A stretch of DNA of 64,000 nt, from contig NZ_SAVB01000002.1 of NCBI RefSeq assembly GCF_004022265.1, positions 62,001 through 126,000 of the forward strand, given 5' to 3'. This stretch comes from Paenirhodobacter ferrireducens. GTDB taxonomy: Bacteria; Pseudomonadota; Alphaproteobacteria; Rhodobacterales; Rhodobacteraceae. Both the position numbers and the translations under genes were made by a program. Below, one piece after another: positions 1 through 8,656 of this stretch; positions within the stretch are counted from its first letter, which is position 1, and every line of letters starts with the position of its first letter. The notes beneath the pieces were generated by a model. The model had not been told where the DNA came from. It searched no databases and was given only the letters and a program-made list of their open reading frames with translations.

Positions 1-432
1 GGCCTGACCCGGGTCAAGGAGATGCTGGCGCAAGGGATCGAGGTCGGCTGGGGGCAGGATTGCGTGCTCGACCCGTGGTATTCGCTCGGCACCGCCGACA
101 TGCTCGACGTGGCTTTCATGGGGCTGCATGTGGCGCAGATGTCGGCGCCGGCCGAGATGGCGCGCTGCTTCGAGATGGTGACCGAGGGCAATGCCCGAAT
201 CATCGGGCTCGAGGGCTATGGCATCGCGCCCGGCTGCACCGCCTCGCTCGTCGTGCTCGATGCCGGCCACCCGGTCGAGGCGCTGCGCCTGCGCGCCGAG
301 CGGCTGTGCGTGATCGCCAAGGGCCGCGTGGTATCTGAGCGTGCGCGCAACGACGCGCGGCTGAGCCTGCCCGGGCGCCCCGCGAGTGTCGCGCGCCGTC
401 ATGGTGCGGGGGCGCCTGTGGCGCCGCGGTGA
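1..432 (+). CDS. codA: Cytosine deaminase, C-terminal part (5' end outside window)
   Basis: The frame is open from base 1 and stops at 432, so about 143 C-terminal residues are visible. The motif GQDCVLDPWYSLGTADML followed by the segment around AFMGLHVAQM matches the C-terminal part of CodA-type amidohydrolases, where the Asp of the D-x-x-x-DPWYPLG segment is a metal ligand. Next comes the GYGIAPGCTASLVVLDA segment that ends the barrel and forms the small beta domain. The family enzyme hydrolyses cytosine to uracil and ammonia in the cytoplasm. The last ~25 residues are Arg/Ala/Pro rich and probably disordered. Without the N-terminal metal motif a related amidohydrolase cannot be excluded. 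Confidence 0.85.
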   Translation, partial: GLTRVKEMLAQGIEVGWGQDCVLDPWYSLGTADMLDVAFMGLHVAQMSAPAEMARCFEMVTEGNARIIGLEGYGIAPGCTASLVVLDAGHPVEALRLRAERLCVIAKGRVVSERARNDARLSLPGRPASVARRHGAGAPVAPR

Positions 433-539
433 CGCGGCCCTGACACGGCCCGGCCCTCACGCCCCCGTGTCTTGACCCGAGTCGCGGTCGGGCGCATCAC
501 CAAGGCACCGAAACAAAAAAATAATCGGGCAGTGAACAG

Positions 540-788
540 ATGCAGACAGGTTTTCATGCCCCGGACGGGGGCTTCGATTTCATTGGCATGCGCAAACGCG
601 AGGACGCCCTCGAGATCGTCTATGATGACGGGGTCTCGCGCCGGCTGGTCTGGCGTGTGCGTGGCAAGACCTCGGAATCGCAGCTCGAGGAAGCGCTCGC
701 CCGCGCCTCGCGCCAGCTGAAGGTGCTGCCTGCGCTCTATGCCGAACTCCGCCGCCGCTCGATCGCGATCGAGGCCGTGCTGCACTGA
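540..788 (+). CDS. Small conserved-looking hypothetical protein, 82 aa
   Basis: This is a compact charged protein with a plausible coding pattern: a beta-like N-terminal half (around residues 10-45, including DALEIVYDDGVSRRLVWRV) and an amphipathic helix at residues 45-80. It has no signal peptide, cysteine pair or membrane segment. It begins 108 bp after codA, no strong Shine-Dalgarno is visible, and it is followed by a hairpin with a short T run, which supports it as a real transcription unit end. I do not recognise the family and assign no function. Confidence 0.55.
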   Translation: MQTGFHAPDGGFDFIGMRKREDALEIVYDDGVSRRLVWRVRGKTSESQLEEALARASRQLKVLPALYAELRRRSIAIEAVLH

Positions 789-813
789 CCCCGGCTTTCG
801 TCGCCAAGACCCC

Positions 814-835
814 GGCCGCGCCTCGCGCGGCCTTT
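814..835 (+). terminator. Hairpin terminator after the 82-aa ORF
   Basis: An 8-bp perfect GC stem (GGCCGCGC/GCGCGGCC) with a 3-nt loop is followed by TTT. It lies 26 bp past the stop at 788. Confidence 0.6.
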
Positions 836-869
836 CTGCGTTTGTGACATTCGGCGTGCCGGAACGCAG

Positions 870-897
870 AAAAAAAGCCGGGTGCAAGCACCCGGCT
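870..897 (-). terminator. Rho-independent terminator of the DUF1127 gene
   Basis: A 10-bp perfect stem (AGCCGGGTGC/GCACCCGGCT, 876-897) with a 2-nt centre is followed, reading the minus strand, by seven Ts (870-876). It sits 40 bp beyond the stop of the minus-strand DUF1127 gene and is one of the strongest terminators in the window. Confidence 0.85.
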
Positions 898-936
898 CAG
901 GAAGAGGGCCGACAGGGGACTGCGCGGCACCCGAAC

Positions 937-1134
937 TCAGGTTCTCCAGAACGGGCGCTGCGCTTCTGCCTGCGCCGCTTCCCGGGAGATGCCGATGTCG
1001 CGCAGCAGATGCGCATCGAGATGCGCAAGGGCCAGACGGGTGCGGCGGGTCTCGATCCGGCGCGTGACAAGGCGCAGCAGGGCCACGGCCTTGAGCGAGC
1101 GGAGAGACGAGCGGCGCAGCGTGAGCGACGACAT
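937..1134 (-). CDS. DUF1127 (YjiS-like) microprotein, 65 aa
   Basis: The C-terminal half carries the DUF1127 signature (LALAHLDAHLLRDIGIS), an Arg-rich helix-turn-helix-sized motif. The N-terminus is very basic. Established knowledge: DUF1127 proteins of alphaproteobacteria are often stress induced, and in Rhodobacter sphaeroides the DUF1127 protein CcaF1 binds RNA and acts in sRNA maturation. An RNA-binding role here is inference. The gene is divergent from the MocR regulator at 1225, sharing a 90-bp promoter region, and ends in a strong terminator. Confidence 0.8.
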   Translation of the reverse strand: MSSLTLRRSSLRSLKAVALLRLVTRRIETRRTRLALAHLDAHLLRDIGISREAAQAEAQRPFWRT

Positions 1135-1149
1135 GGGGATACCCTTTTC

Positions 1150-1194
1150 TGTATTGATACAATCCTGTGATCTCTGGTATGGAGATCCTATAAT
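1150..1194. promoter_or_regulatory. Divergent promoter/operator region with palindrome and TATAAT box
   Basis: The dyad TGTATTGATACA (1150-1161, arms TGTAT/ATACA) lies in the 90-bp gap between the DUF1127 gene and the MocR gene. A perfect TATAAT (1189-1194) is placed to act as the -10 box for the rightward gene, whose GTG is at 1225. The -35 is not clear. A related sequence TGTATCGACACA occurs at 1461-1472 inside the regulator gene. Binding by the regulator itself is inference. Confidence 0.5.
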
Positions 1195-1224
1195 AAGCGT
1201 TACAATCCGTGCCAGGGAAACATT

Positions 1225-2637
1225 GTGACAGATACAAGTTGGAAACCTGACCTCTCACAGAACGCCGGACCGAAGTATCTGTCTCTGGTGCGGGCCCTGC
1301 GCGAAGGGGTGCGTCGGGGCGATCTTGCGCCGGGGGCGCGGCTGCCCACCGTGCGTGATCTGGCCTGGCGGCTGAGTGTTACGCCGGGCACCGTGGCGCG
1401 CGCGTATCAGATCGCCACGCAGGAAGGGCTGCTCGAGGCGGCTGTGGGGCGGGGCACGTTTGTATCGACACAATCGCGCCGCCTCGGCCCGACCGAGCCG
1501 CTCTATCGTCAGCCGCTCACCGATTGCGACGACGACGACGGCGTCGTCGATCTGCGCTCGCCGCAGCTGCCCGATGTTGGCCAGACCGAGGCGCTGAAGA
1601 CGGCGATGAGCGAGGCCGCCGAGAACCTTGGCCGGCAATATCTGGAATATCCCGGGCTGAGGCGCGACCTCTTTTGCCGCGAGGCGGTGATCGAGTGGTT
1701 CTCGGGCTATACTTTCGAGCCGATGATCTCGGCCGACGATCTGGTGCTGAGCCACGGCGGGCAGAACGGTATCAACATCGTGATGCAATGCTGCCTGCGC
1801 GGCGACCGTCCGGTGGTGCTGTGCGAAGAATTCGCCTATCCGGGCTTCCGCCACGCCGCGCGGCTGAACCGGGCCGAGGTGGTGCCGGTCGCGCTCGACG
1901 ACGAGGGGATGGTGCCGGCCGCACTCGATGCCGCCTGCAGGCGGTACGGCGGGCAGGTGGTCTGCGTCACCCCCGACGCGCAGAACCCGACGACGGTGCG
2001 CATGGGGGCCGAGCGCCGCCTCGCCATCGCCGAGGTCGCCCGCCGCCATGATCTGCAGATCATCGAGGACGATTGCTACACCGCGCCGGTCTCCGGCCTC
2101 GACAGCCTGCGCGCCATTGCGCCCGAGCGCACCTGGCATGTCACCTCGCTGTCGAAGACGATCTCGGCCGGCATGCGCTTCGGCATCGTCGTCGCCCCCG
2201 AGGGCATGGGCGAGGCCGGGCGGCTGACCGCGCAGCACAGCTTTTTCGGCCTGCCGCGGCCGGTGACCGACATCATCACCCGGTTGTTCCGTTCGGGCGA
2301 TGCGATGCGGCTGCGCCGGGCGGCGCAGGAGGTGATGTCGCGCCGGCTCGAGATTCTGGTGGACCGCTTCGCCGGGCAGGAAATCGGCTGGCAGCCCGGG
2401 CTGAGCTTCATCTGGCTGCGGCTGCCGCTCGGCTGGCGCGCCTCGACCTTCGCGCGGGTCGCCGAGGCCGAAGGGGTGCTGCTGCGCTCGGCCGATGAAT
2501 ACATCCTGCAGGACGGCGCGGCGCCGAATGCGGTACGCATCGCGCTTGCCGGCGGCGTGCCCGAAGAGCGTTTCCTGCGTGCCACTGGTCGCCTTGCGCG
2601 GATTTTGGAGAATCCGCCGGGCGACCTGCCGATCTGA
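1225..2637 (+). CDS. MocR-family regulator (GntR winged helix + aminotransferase-like domain), 470 aa
   Basis: Residues ~15-80 form a GntR winged helix (segment ARLPTVRDLAWRLSVTPGTV), followed by a type I aminotransferase fold. The PLP lysine is in SLSKTISAGMRFG (K311). MocR proteins are cytoplasmic transcription factors that sense PLP or an amino compound and normally regulate a neighbouring or divergent target. Translation starts at GTG 1225, 8 nt after an AGGG. The following ABC transporter genes begin 202 bp downstream in the same direction, so control of that transporter is plausible but not shown. The effector is unknown. Confidence 0.88.
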   Translation: MTDTSWKPDLSQNAGPKYLSLVRALREGVRRGDLAPGARLPTVRDLAWRLSVTPGTVARAYQIATQEGLLEAAVGRGTFVSTQSRRLGPTEPLYRQPLTDCDDDDGVVDLRSPQLPDVGQTEALKTAMSEAAENLGRQYLEYPGLRRDLFCREAVIEWFSGYTFEPMISADDLVLSHGGQNGINIVMQCCLRGDRPVVLCEEFAYPGFRHAARLNRAEVVPVALDDEGMVPAALDAACRRYGGQVVCVTPDAQNPTTVRMGAERRLAIAEVARRHDLQIIEDDCYTAPVSGLDSLRAIAPERTWHVTSLSKTISAGMRFGIVVAPEGMGEAGRLTAQHSFFGLPRPVTDIITRLFRSGDAMRLRRAAQEVMSRRLEILVDRFAGQEIGWQPGLSFIWLRLPLGWRASTFARVAEAEGVLLRSADEYILQDGAAPNAVRIALAGGVPEERFLRATGRLARILENPPGDLPI

Positions 2638-2838
2638 GCCCGGGCCGGAACCGCGCTGCGCCCCTGCGTGCCGCCCCGGCGCAGGAGGCGGAAACATGCT
2701 GAAAAATCAGGCATCTGCCGAAGAGCTCTGCAGCTGCCGCGAAAAACCCGGAAAGCTTCCCCTTTCCTCTGCCGGTGCCTTGTGCTTTCGTGAGCCCGAA
2801 AGCGCCGCACAGACGGTGCGCTTGGGAGACGGTGGAAT

Positions 2839-3720
2839 ATGGCAGCATCCCCTCTGAAGCGATGGGCCCGGTCAGAGGCCGTAAACGGCTACATGATGAT
2901 CAGCCCGACGCTGATCTATGCGATCTTGCTGCTGGCGGCGCCGCTGGTCACGCTCGTCGCCTATTCCTTCTTCACCGACGGCTATCTGGTGGTGATCCCG
3001 GACCTCACCACAGCGAACTATGCCGAGGCCTGGAGCGATCCGATCTTCCGCTCGATCCTGCTGCGCTCGGTGATCGTCTCGGGGCTGGTGACACTGGTTA
3101 CCGTGGTGCTCGCCTTCCCGATCGCCTATTTCATCTCCTTCCACGTGCCGGCCGCGAAGAAGTCGCGCTGGCTCTTCCTCATCACCATCCCGTTCTGGAC
3201 CTCGTATCTGATCCGGGTGTTCCAGTGGAAGGTGATCCTGAACTACAACGGCGTCATCAACTCGATCCTGACCGGGCTCGGCCTCACCGATCACCCGCTA
3301 CAGATGCTGAACTCGATCGGCGCGATCTCGATCACGCTCGCCCATGCCTATGCGCCCTTCGCGATCCTGCCGATCTTTGTCAGCCTCGAGAAGATCGACC
3401 GCTCGCTTCTGGAGGCGGGGCTCGATCTGGGCGAAAACCGGCTGCTGACCTTTTGGCGGGTGACGCTGCCGCTCGCCATGCCCGGTGTGATCGGCGCGGT
3501 GATGATCGTCTTCATCCCGACCATCGGCGACTACGTCACGCCCGAACTCATCGGCGGCGGCAAGCTTCCGATGGTGGCGAACGTGATCTATCAGCAGCTC
3601 CTGAAGATCGACAACAAGCCGCTCGGCTCGGCGATGGCGATCTCGGCGATGCTGGTGGTGGCGGCGGTGGCGCTCGTCTTCCTGTTCCTCAACCGGCGCT
3701 TCCTGCGGGGGTCGAAATGA
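2839..3720 (+). CDS. ABC transporter permease, PotB-like (spermidine/putrescine type), 293 aa
   Basis: An inner-membrane permease of the binding-protein-dependent family with about six membrane segments. The first is at residues ~20-40, and the EAA loop (EAGLDLGENRLLTFWRVTLP) is at ~190-210. Length is typical for PotB. ATG 2839 follows a GGGAGA-type ribosome site. Its stop overlaps the next permease gene by 4 bp (ATGA), the hallmark of a translationally coupled pair. Substrate cannot be read from the sequence: polyamine-type transporters of this class also carry opines or other amines. No substrate-binding protein is next to it. Confidence 0.9.
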   Translation: MAASPLKRWARSEAVNGYMMISPTLIYAILLLAAPLVTLVAYSFFTDGYLVVIPDLTTANYAEAWSDPIFRSILLRSVIVSGLVTLVTVVLAFPIAYFISFHVPAAKKSRWLFLITIPFWTSYLIRVFQWKVILNYNGVINSILTGLGLTDHPLQMLNSIGAISITLAHAYAPFAILPIFVSLEKIDRSLLEAGLDLGENRLLTFWRVTLPLAMPGVIGAVMIVFIPTIGDYVTPELIGGGKLPMVANVIYQQLLKIDNKPLGSAMAISAMLVVAAVALVFLFLNRRFLRGSK

Positions 3721-4523
3721 AGTTCTCCTCGCTCAAGGGCTATGCCTTCCTCTACCTCGTCTTCCTCTATGCGCCGATCGTGCTCTTGCCGGTCTTCGCC
3801 TTCAACTCGGGGACGATCATCGCCTTTCCGCTGAAGGGCTTCACGCTCGACTGGTTCCGCGACCTCTTCGCCAACCAGACGCTGGGCCTTGCGCTGAAGA
3901 ACTCGCTGATCATCGCGGTCTCGACCTCGATCCTGTCGACGACGCTCGGCGTCTTCGCGGCGCGGGCGAGCACCCGGTTCAAGTTCCCGGGCAAGACCGG
4001 GGTGATGGGGCTGATCATGCTGCCCCTCGTGCTGCCCGAGATCATCATCGCCTCCTCGCTTCTGGTCGTGCTGCTGGCCGTCGGTATGCCGCTCTCGCTC
4101 TTCACCGTCATCCTCGGCCACACGCTGATGGCGACGCCCTATGCGATCGCGGTGCTGAACGCGGCCTTCTCCTCGCTCGACCGCTCGCTCGAGGAGGCGG
4201 CCTATGACCTTGGCGAGACGAAATGGTCGACCTTCCGGCTGATCATCCTGCCGCTTGTCACGCCCGGCATCATCTCCTCGGCGCTGATGTCCTTCACCAT
4301 CTCGCTCGACGAGTTCATCGTGGCCTTCTCGCTGGCGGGCAAGGAAACGACGCTGCCGATCTACATTTTCTCGCAGCTGCGCTTCCCGAAGCAGATCCCG
4401 ATGATCATGGCGCTCGGCACCTGCCTTGTCGTCGCCTCGATCGTGCTTCTTGCCACTGCCGAATATTTCCGCCGCCGCGGCCTCGCGAAGACCGGCGCCA
4501 AAGATACCGGAGGTTTCCTGTGA
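3717..4523 (+). CDS. ABC transporter permease, PotC-like, 268 aa
   Basis: The second membrane subunit. It has an N-terminal membrane segment at residues ~8-28, and the EAA loop EAAYDLGETKWSTFRLI lies in the second half. The start is the ATG inside the ATGA overlap with the upstream permease, and the protein then begins MKFSSLKGYAF as PotC homologues do. The stop overlaps the GTG start of the ATPase gene (GTGA). The long reading frame that runs in from further upstream is only read-through of the same frame. Confidence 0.9.
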   Translation: MKFSSLKGYAFLYLVFLYAPIVLLPVFAFNSGTIIAFPLKGFTLDWFRDLFANQTLGLALKNSLIIAVSTSILSTTLGVFAARASTRFKFPGKTGVMGLIMLPLVLPEIIIASSLLVVLLAVGMPLSLFTVILGHTLMATPYAIAVLNAAFSSLDRSLEEAAYDLGETKWSTFRLIILPLVTPGIISSALMSFTISLDEFIVAFSLAGKETTLPIYIFSQLRFPKQIPMIMALGTCLVVASIVLLATAEYFRRRGLAKTGAKDTGGFL

Positions 4524-5647
4524 GCCAGCTCAACGCCGCGGCCCGCGCACCGCTCGACAGCCGCGCGAAGATGATCGAGTTCCACGAGGTCCACAAATAC
4601 TACGGCGATTACCACGCGCTGCGCGGGATCTCGGCGACGATCCGCGAGGGCGAGTTCTTCTCGCTGCTCGGCCCCTCGGGTTGCGGCAAGACCACGCTCC
4701 TGCGCACCATCGCGGGCTTCGAGGACATCTCCTCGGGCGCGGTGCTGATCGACGGCAAGGACATGTCCGATGTCGCGCCGAACAAGCGCCCGACCAACAT
4801 GGTGTTCCAGTCCTACGCGATCTTCCCACATCTGACGGTGGGCGAGAACGTCGGTTTCGGCCTGCGCCGTGATCCGCGCTCGAAGGCCGAGAAGGCGAAG
4901 GCGGTCGAAGAGGCGCTCGAGATGGTGGGTCTCAAGGGCTATGGCGCGCGCGCGGCGCATGCGCTTTCGGGCGGCCAGCGCCAGCGCGTGGCGCTCGCCC
5001 GCGCGCTGATCCTGAAGCCCAAGGTGCTGCTCCTCGACGAGCCGCTCTCGGCGCTCGACAAGAAGATCCGCGAGCAGATGCAGGTCGAACTGATCAAGCT
5101 GCAGCGCGAGGTGGGCATCACCTTCGTCCTCGTCACCCACGACCAGGAAGAGGCGCTGGTGATGTCGGACCGGATCGCGGTGATGTTCGAGGGCGAGATC
5201 GCCCAGCTCGCCGATCCCGAAACCCTCTACCGTCGCCCGAACTCGCGCCGCGTCGCAGACTTCATCGGGGTGATGAACTTCCTGCCGGCGCAGATCCTCG
5301 GCGAGGCCGCGGGCCACGTCCAGCTCGAGGTCGGCGGTCTCGGCCGCTTCGAGGTGACCGAGGAACAGGCCTCGGCCCGCGCCTCGGGCGCCGAGCCGGT
5401 GGTGGGCTTCCGCCCCGAGACCCTGACCATCCTCTACGAGGGCCAGCAGGCGCATGACCGCGAGGCGCCGGCGACGATCGACGAGGTCGTCTATTACGGC
5501 GACATGACCTATTACGACGTCAAGCTCGACGGCGTGGACGCCCCGGTGCGGATCTCGATGCGCAATGTCTTCGGCCGCCCGGTGCTCGATGTCGGCACCC
5601 GCACCCGCGTCGCCTGGTCGGCGGGCGCGCTGGTGCTTTTCCGCTGA
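4520..5647 (+). CDS. ABC transporter ATPase, PotA-like, 375 aa
   Basis: The nucleotide-binding subunit shows Walker A GPSGCGKTT (residues 51-59), Q-loop FQSYAIFPHL, signature LSGGQRQ (149-155), Walker B LLLDEP (~170-175) and the switch His in LVTHDQEEAL. The C-terminal ~120 residues form the TOBE/MOP-like regulatory domain typical of PotA and MalK. GTG 4520 is preferred because a GGAGG (4509-4513) precedes it by 6 nt and it overlaps the upstream stop by 4 bp. It completes a permease-permease-ATPase operon and is followed directly by a terminator. Confidence 0.92.
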   Translation: MSQLNAAARAPLDSRAKMIEFHEVHKYYGDYHALRGISATIREGEFFSLLGPSGCGKTTLLRTIAGFEDISSGAVLIDGKDMSDVAPNKRPTNMVFQSYAIFPHLTVGENVGFGLRRDPRSKAEKAKAVEEALEMVGLKGYGARAAHALSGGQRQRVALARALILKPKVLLLDEPLSALDKKIREQMQVELIKLQREVGITFVLVTHDQEEALVMSDRIAVMFEGEIAQLADPETLYRRPNSRRVADFIGVMNFLPAQILGEAAGHVQLEVGGLGRFEVTEEQASARASGAEPVVGFRPETLTILYEGQQAHDREAPATIDEVVYYGDMTYYDVKLDGVDAPVRISMRNVFGRPVLDVGTRTRVAWSAGALVLFR

Positions 5648-5652
5648 GAATC

Positions 5653-5678
5653 AAAAAGGGGGGCATGGCCCCCTTTTT
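5653..5678. terminator. Bidirectional-looking terminator after the ABC operon
   Basis: A run of A5, a G-rich arm, a 3-4 nt loop, the complementary C-rich arm and T5 form a symmetric hairpin 5 bp past the ATPase stop. It can terminate the plus-strand operon and could also act on the minus strand. Confidence 0.85.
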
Positions 5679-5704
5679 GCCTGGTGGATGAACCGGCACG
5701 AATG

Positions 5705-5733
5705 AAAGAGGGGGGGCAGCGCCCCCCTTTTCC
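5705..5733 (-). terminator. Terminator of typA
   Basis: A GC hairpin (G7 arm with C6 arm, loop around CAGCG) abuts the stop codon of the minus-strand typA gene, with a T-rich stretch on the minus strand just beyond it. Confidence 0.75.
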
Positions 5734-7554
5734 TTATTCCGCGGCGCGGGCCTGACGCTTGCGCTCGTTCGGGTCGAGGTAGCGCTTGCGCAGACGCACG
5801 ATCTTCGGCGTCACTTCCACCAGTTCGTCGTCGTTGATGTAGGCGATCGCTTCTTCCAGCGACATCCGCACCGGCGGCGTCAGGCGCACGGCCTCGTCCG
5901 AGCCGGAGGCGCGCATGTTGGTCAGCTTCTTCGCACGCATCGGGTTCACCTCGAGATCGTTCTCGCGCGAATGCTCGCCGATGATCATCCCGACATAGAC
6001 CTGTTCCTGCGCGCCGATGAAGAGCTTGCCGCGATCCTCGAGCCCCCACAGGCCGAAGGCCACCGAGACGCCCGATTCCATCGAGATCAGCACACCCTGA
6101 CGACGGCCGGTGATCGTGCCCTTGTAGGGCGCCCAGCTGTGGAAGATGCGGTTCAGCACGCCGTTGCCGCGGGTGTCGGTCATGAACTCGCCCTGATAGC
6201 CGATCAGGCCGCGCGAGGGCACATGGGCGACGATGCGGGTCTTGCCGTGGCCGGCCGGGCGCATTTCCACGAGGTCGCCCTTGCGGTTGCCGGTCAGCTT
6301 TTCGATCACCACGCCCGAGTATTCGTCATCCACGTCGACGATGACTTCCTCGATCGGTTCCAGACGCTCGCCGTTCTCTTCGCGGAAGATCACGCGCGGG
6401 CGCGAGATCGAGAGCTCGAAACCCTCGCGGCGCATGTTCTCGATCAGCACGCCCATCTGCAGTTCGCCGCGACCCGAGACCACGAAGGCTTCGCCGCCGG
6501 GGGTGTCCTCGACCTTGATCGCGACGTTGACCTCGGCTTCCTTCATCAGACGGTCACGGATCACGCGCGACTGCACCTTGGTGCCGTCCTTGCCGGCAAG
6601 CGGGCTGTCGTTGATACCGAAGGTGACCGAGATCGTCGGCGGGTCGATCGGCTGCGAGGGCAGGGCGGTGTCGATGTCGAGCGCACAGAGCGTGTCGGCG
6701 ACGGTCGCCTTCGCCATGCCGGCGACGGTGACGATGTCGCCCGCGACGGCCTCGTCGATCGGCTGCTGGCTCAGGCCGCGGAAGGCGAGGATCTTGGTGC
6801 AGCGGAACTGCTCCAGACGTTCGCCATCGCGCGAGAGCGCCTTCAGCGGATCGCCGACCTTGAGCGTGCCGGCCTCGACGCGGCCGGTCAGCAGGCGGCC
6901 GAGGAAGGGGTCGGCTGAGAGCGTGGTGGCGAGCATCTGGAAGGATTCGCCCTGACGCGCGATCTGCTTCGGCGGCTCGACGTGTTTCACGATCAGGTCG
7001 AACAGCGCCGACAGGTCCTTGCGCGGGCCGTCGAGCTCCAGATCCGCCCAACCGCCGATGCCGGAGGCATAGACGTGGGGGAAGTCGAGCTGCTCGTCGG
7101 TGGCGCCGAGGTTGGCGAAGAGGTCGAAGACCTCGTTCAGCGCGTTTTCCGGATCGGCCGCCGGCTTGTCGACCTTGTTCAGCACCACGATCGGCTTCAG
7201 GCCGAGTGCGAGCGCCTTCGAGGTCACGAATTTCGTCTGCGGCATCGGGCCTTCGGCCGCGTCGACCAGCAGGCAGACGCCGTCCACCATGCTCAGGATG
7301 CGCTCGACCTCGCCGCCGAAGTCGGCGTGGCCGGGGGTGTCGACGATGTTGATGCGCGTGCCTTTCCACTCCACCGAGGTGCATTTCGCCAGGATGGTGA
7401 TGCCGCGTTCGCGTTCGATGTCGTTGCTGTCCATCGCGCGTTCGGCAACCGCCTGGTTCTCGCGGAAGGCCCCCGATTGCTGCAGGAGCTTGTCGACGAG
7501 GGTCGTCTTGCCGTGGTCGACGTGTGCGATGATCGCAATGTTGCGAATGTCCAT
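5734..7554 (-). CDS. typA: Ribosome-associated GTPase TypA/BipA, 606 aa
   Basis: A translational GTPase that binds the ribosome and supports assembly and growth under stress such as cold. G1 is AHVDHGKT (residues 10-17), switch I RERGIT (~49-54), G3 DTPGH (72-76) and G4 NKVD (126-129). These are followed by EF-G-like domains II, III and V and the BipA-specific C-terminal domain. Length (606) is normal. It stands alone on the minus strand, with a terminator at its 3' end and the multidrug exporter 62 bp upstream. Confidence 0.97.
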   Translation of the reverse strand: MDIRNIAIIAHVDHGKTTLVDKLLQQSGAFRENQAVAERAMDSNDIERERGITILAKCTSVEWKGTRINIVDTPGHADFGGEVERILSMVDGVCLLVDAAEGPMPQTKFVTSKALALGLKPIVVLNKVDKPAADPENALNEVFDLFANLGATDEQLDFPHVYASGIGGWADLELDGPRKDLSALFDLIVKHVEPPKQIARQGESFQMLATTLSADPFLGRLLTGRVEAGTLKVGDPLKALSRDGERLEQFRCTKILAFRGLSQQPIDEAVAGDIVTVAGMAKATVADTLCALDIDTALPSQPIDPPTISVTFGINDSPLAGKDGTKVQSRVIRDRLMKEAEVNVAIKVEDTPGGEAFVVSGRGELQMGVLIENMRREGFELSISRPRVIFREENGERLEPIEEVIVDVDDEYSGVVIEKLTGNRKGDLVEMRPAGHGKTRIVAHVPSRGLIGYQGEFMTDTRGNGVLNRIFHSWAPYKGTITGRRQGVLISMESGVSVAFGLWGLEDRGKLFIGAQEQVYVGMIIGEHSRENDLEVNPMRAKKLTNMRASGSDEAVRLTPPVRMSLEEAIAYINDDELVEVTPKIVRLRKRYLDPNERKRQARAAE

Positions 7555-7615
7555 GAGTTCAGCCTTGTCAGAATTTGGCCCGGCCTTACGGCAAAAGCCG
7601 CGGCGATGCCAGCAC

Positions 7616-7948
7616 CTAGTGCGTAGCGGCCGATGAAAACAGGTTGATGACGATGATTCCGGCGAGGATCAGCCCGATGCCGAGAATTGCGGCAAGGTCG
7701 AGCTTCTGCCCGAAGAGCAGCCAGCCCGAGCCTGCGATCAGCACCATGCCGATGCCCGACCACAGCGCATAGGTGACACCAAGCGGCAGATCGCGCAGCA
7801 CCAGCGAGAAGAACCAGAAGGCGCCGGCAAAGCCCGCGACGACGCCCAGCGTCGGCCAGAGCCGGGTGAACTGGTTCGAGGCCTGAAGACAGCTTGACCC
7901 GAAGGTCTCGAAGGCGACGGCGATCAGCAGATAGAGATAGGTTTTCAA
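7616..7948 (-). CDS. Small multidrug resistance (EmrE/Smr-type) exporter, 110 aa
   Basis: Four membrane helices in 110 residues. The membrane-embedded proton/drug-binding glutamate is at E14 ([10 protein letters not shown]). The GFTRLWPS-like loop is present as [10 protein letters not shown], and the helix 3 motif reads [12 protein letters not shown], as in EmrE. Such proteins act as antiparallel dimers exchanging protons for cationic compounds in the inner membrane. The start appears to be TTG at 7948, giving MKTYLYLL, the length expected of the family. Drug-type versus guanidinium-type cannot be settled, though the helix 2-3 motifs favour the EmrE branch. Confidence 0.88.
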   Translation of the reverse strand: MKTYLYLLIAVAFETFGSSCLQASNQFTRLWPTLGVVAGFAGAFWFFSLVLRDLPLGVTYALWSGIGMVLIAGSGWLLFGQKLDLAAILGIGLILAGIIVINLFSSAATH

Positions 7949-7967
7949 GCGCGGGCCCCGGCAGATG

Positions 7968-8582
7968 TCAGGTGACGATATACCAGTCGCGCCGATGGTT
8001 GAAGGCGATCACCACATTCAGCACCACCGCGCCCAGAAGCGACCAAGCGACCTGATGCCAGGGCATGATGGTCAGCGCGGCGGCGAACAGGATCAGGTCG
8101 TGGATGGTCTGGGTCCAGCCCGCCTTGAAGCCGAATTTGTCCTGCAAGATCACCGCGACGATCGACACCCCGCCGAGCGAGCCCGAGTGCCGGAAGAGGC
8201 CCAGAAGCCCGACCCCGGTCGAGACCCCGAAGAGCACCGCCGCCGCCGCCGGATTGATCGCCGTGATCTGCACCAGCGGCTTCAGCGCCTCGGCCATCAG
8301 CGACACGAAGGTGACGGTCATCAGGCTCTTGATGCAGAACACCATGCCGCGCGCGTAATAGGCGAAGCCGTAGAACGGGATGTTGATGACGAAGAAGATC
8401 GCGCCAAAGCTCCAGTGCGTGACATAGCTCAGGATCAGCGCAAGCCCCGCGGTGCCCCCCGTCACCAGCCCCGCCGCGCGCAGCAGATGCAGCCCGAGCG
8501 CGGCCTGCGCCGAGGCGATCACGAGGCCTTGGAGATCCTCGAAGAGGGTGTAGTGTTTCTCGGGGCGAAGGTCAGCATCCAT
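7968..8582 (-). CDS. YitT-family (DUF161) membrane protein, 204 aa
   Basis: Five to six hydrophobic segments and the family motifs GGTAGLALILSY (residues ~42-53) and GSLGGVSIVAVILQDKFG. The protein ends in NHRRDWYIVT. YitT-like proteins are inner-membrane proteins with no firmly known transport substrate. A clear paralogue lies immediately upstream at 8657-9274, in the same direction with 74 bp between, so this is a tandem duplication. The ATG start at 8582 is the only good candidate. Confidence 0.8.
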   Translation of the reverse strand: MDADLRPEKHYTLFEDLQGLVIASAQAALGLHLLRAAGLVTGGTAGLALILSYVTHWSFGAIFFVINIPFYGFAYYARGMVFCIKSLMTVTFVSLMAEALKPLVQITAINPAAAAVLFGVSTGVGLLGLFRHSGSLGGVSIVAVILQDKFGFKAGWTQTIHDLILFAAALTIMPWHQVAWSLLGAVVLNVVIAFNHRRDWYIVT

Positions 8583-8656
8583 GACCTAATAATCGCGCCG
8601 CGCCGTCGCGCCGTCCATTCATCCTTGTGCATGACAGCCATGCACCGGACGCATGG

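Noticed and set aside
2775-3716. Upstream extension of the PotC-like frame across the whole PotB-like gene
   Set aside because: Just an open overlapping frame; the ATGA junction at 3717 and homologous N-terminus fix the true start.
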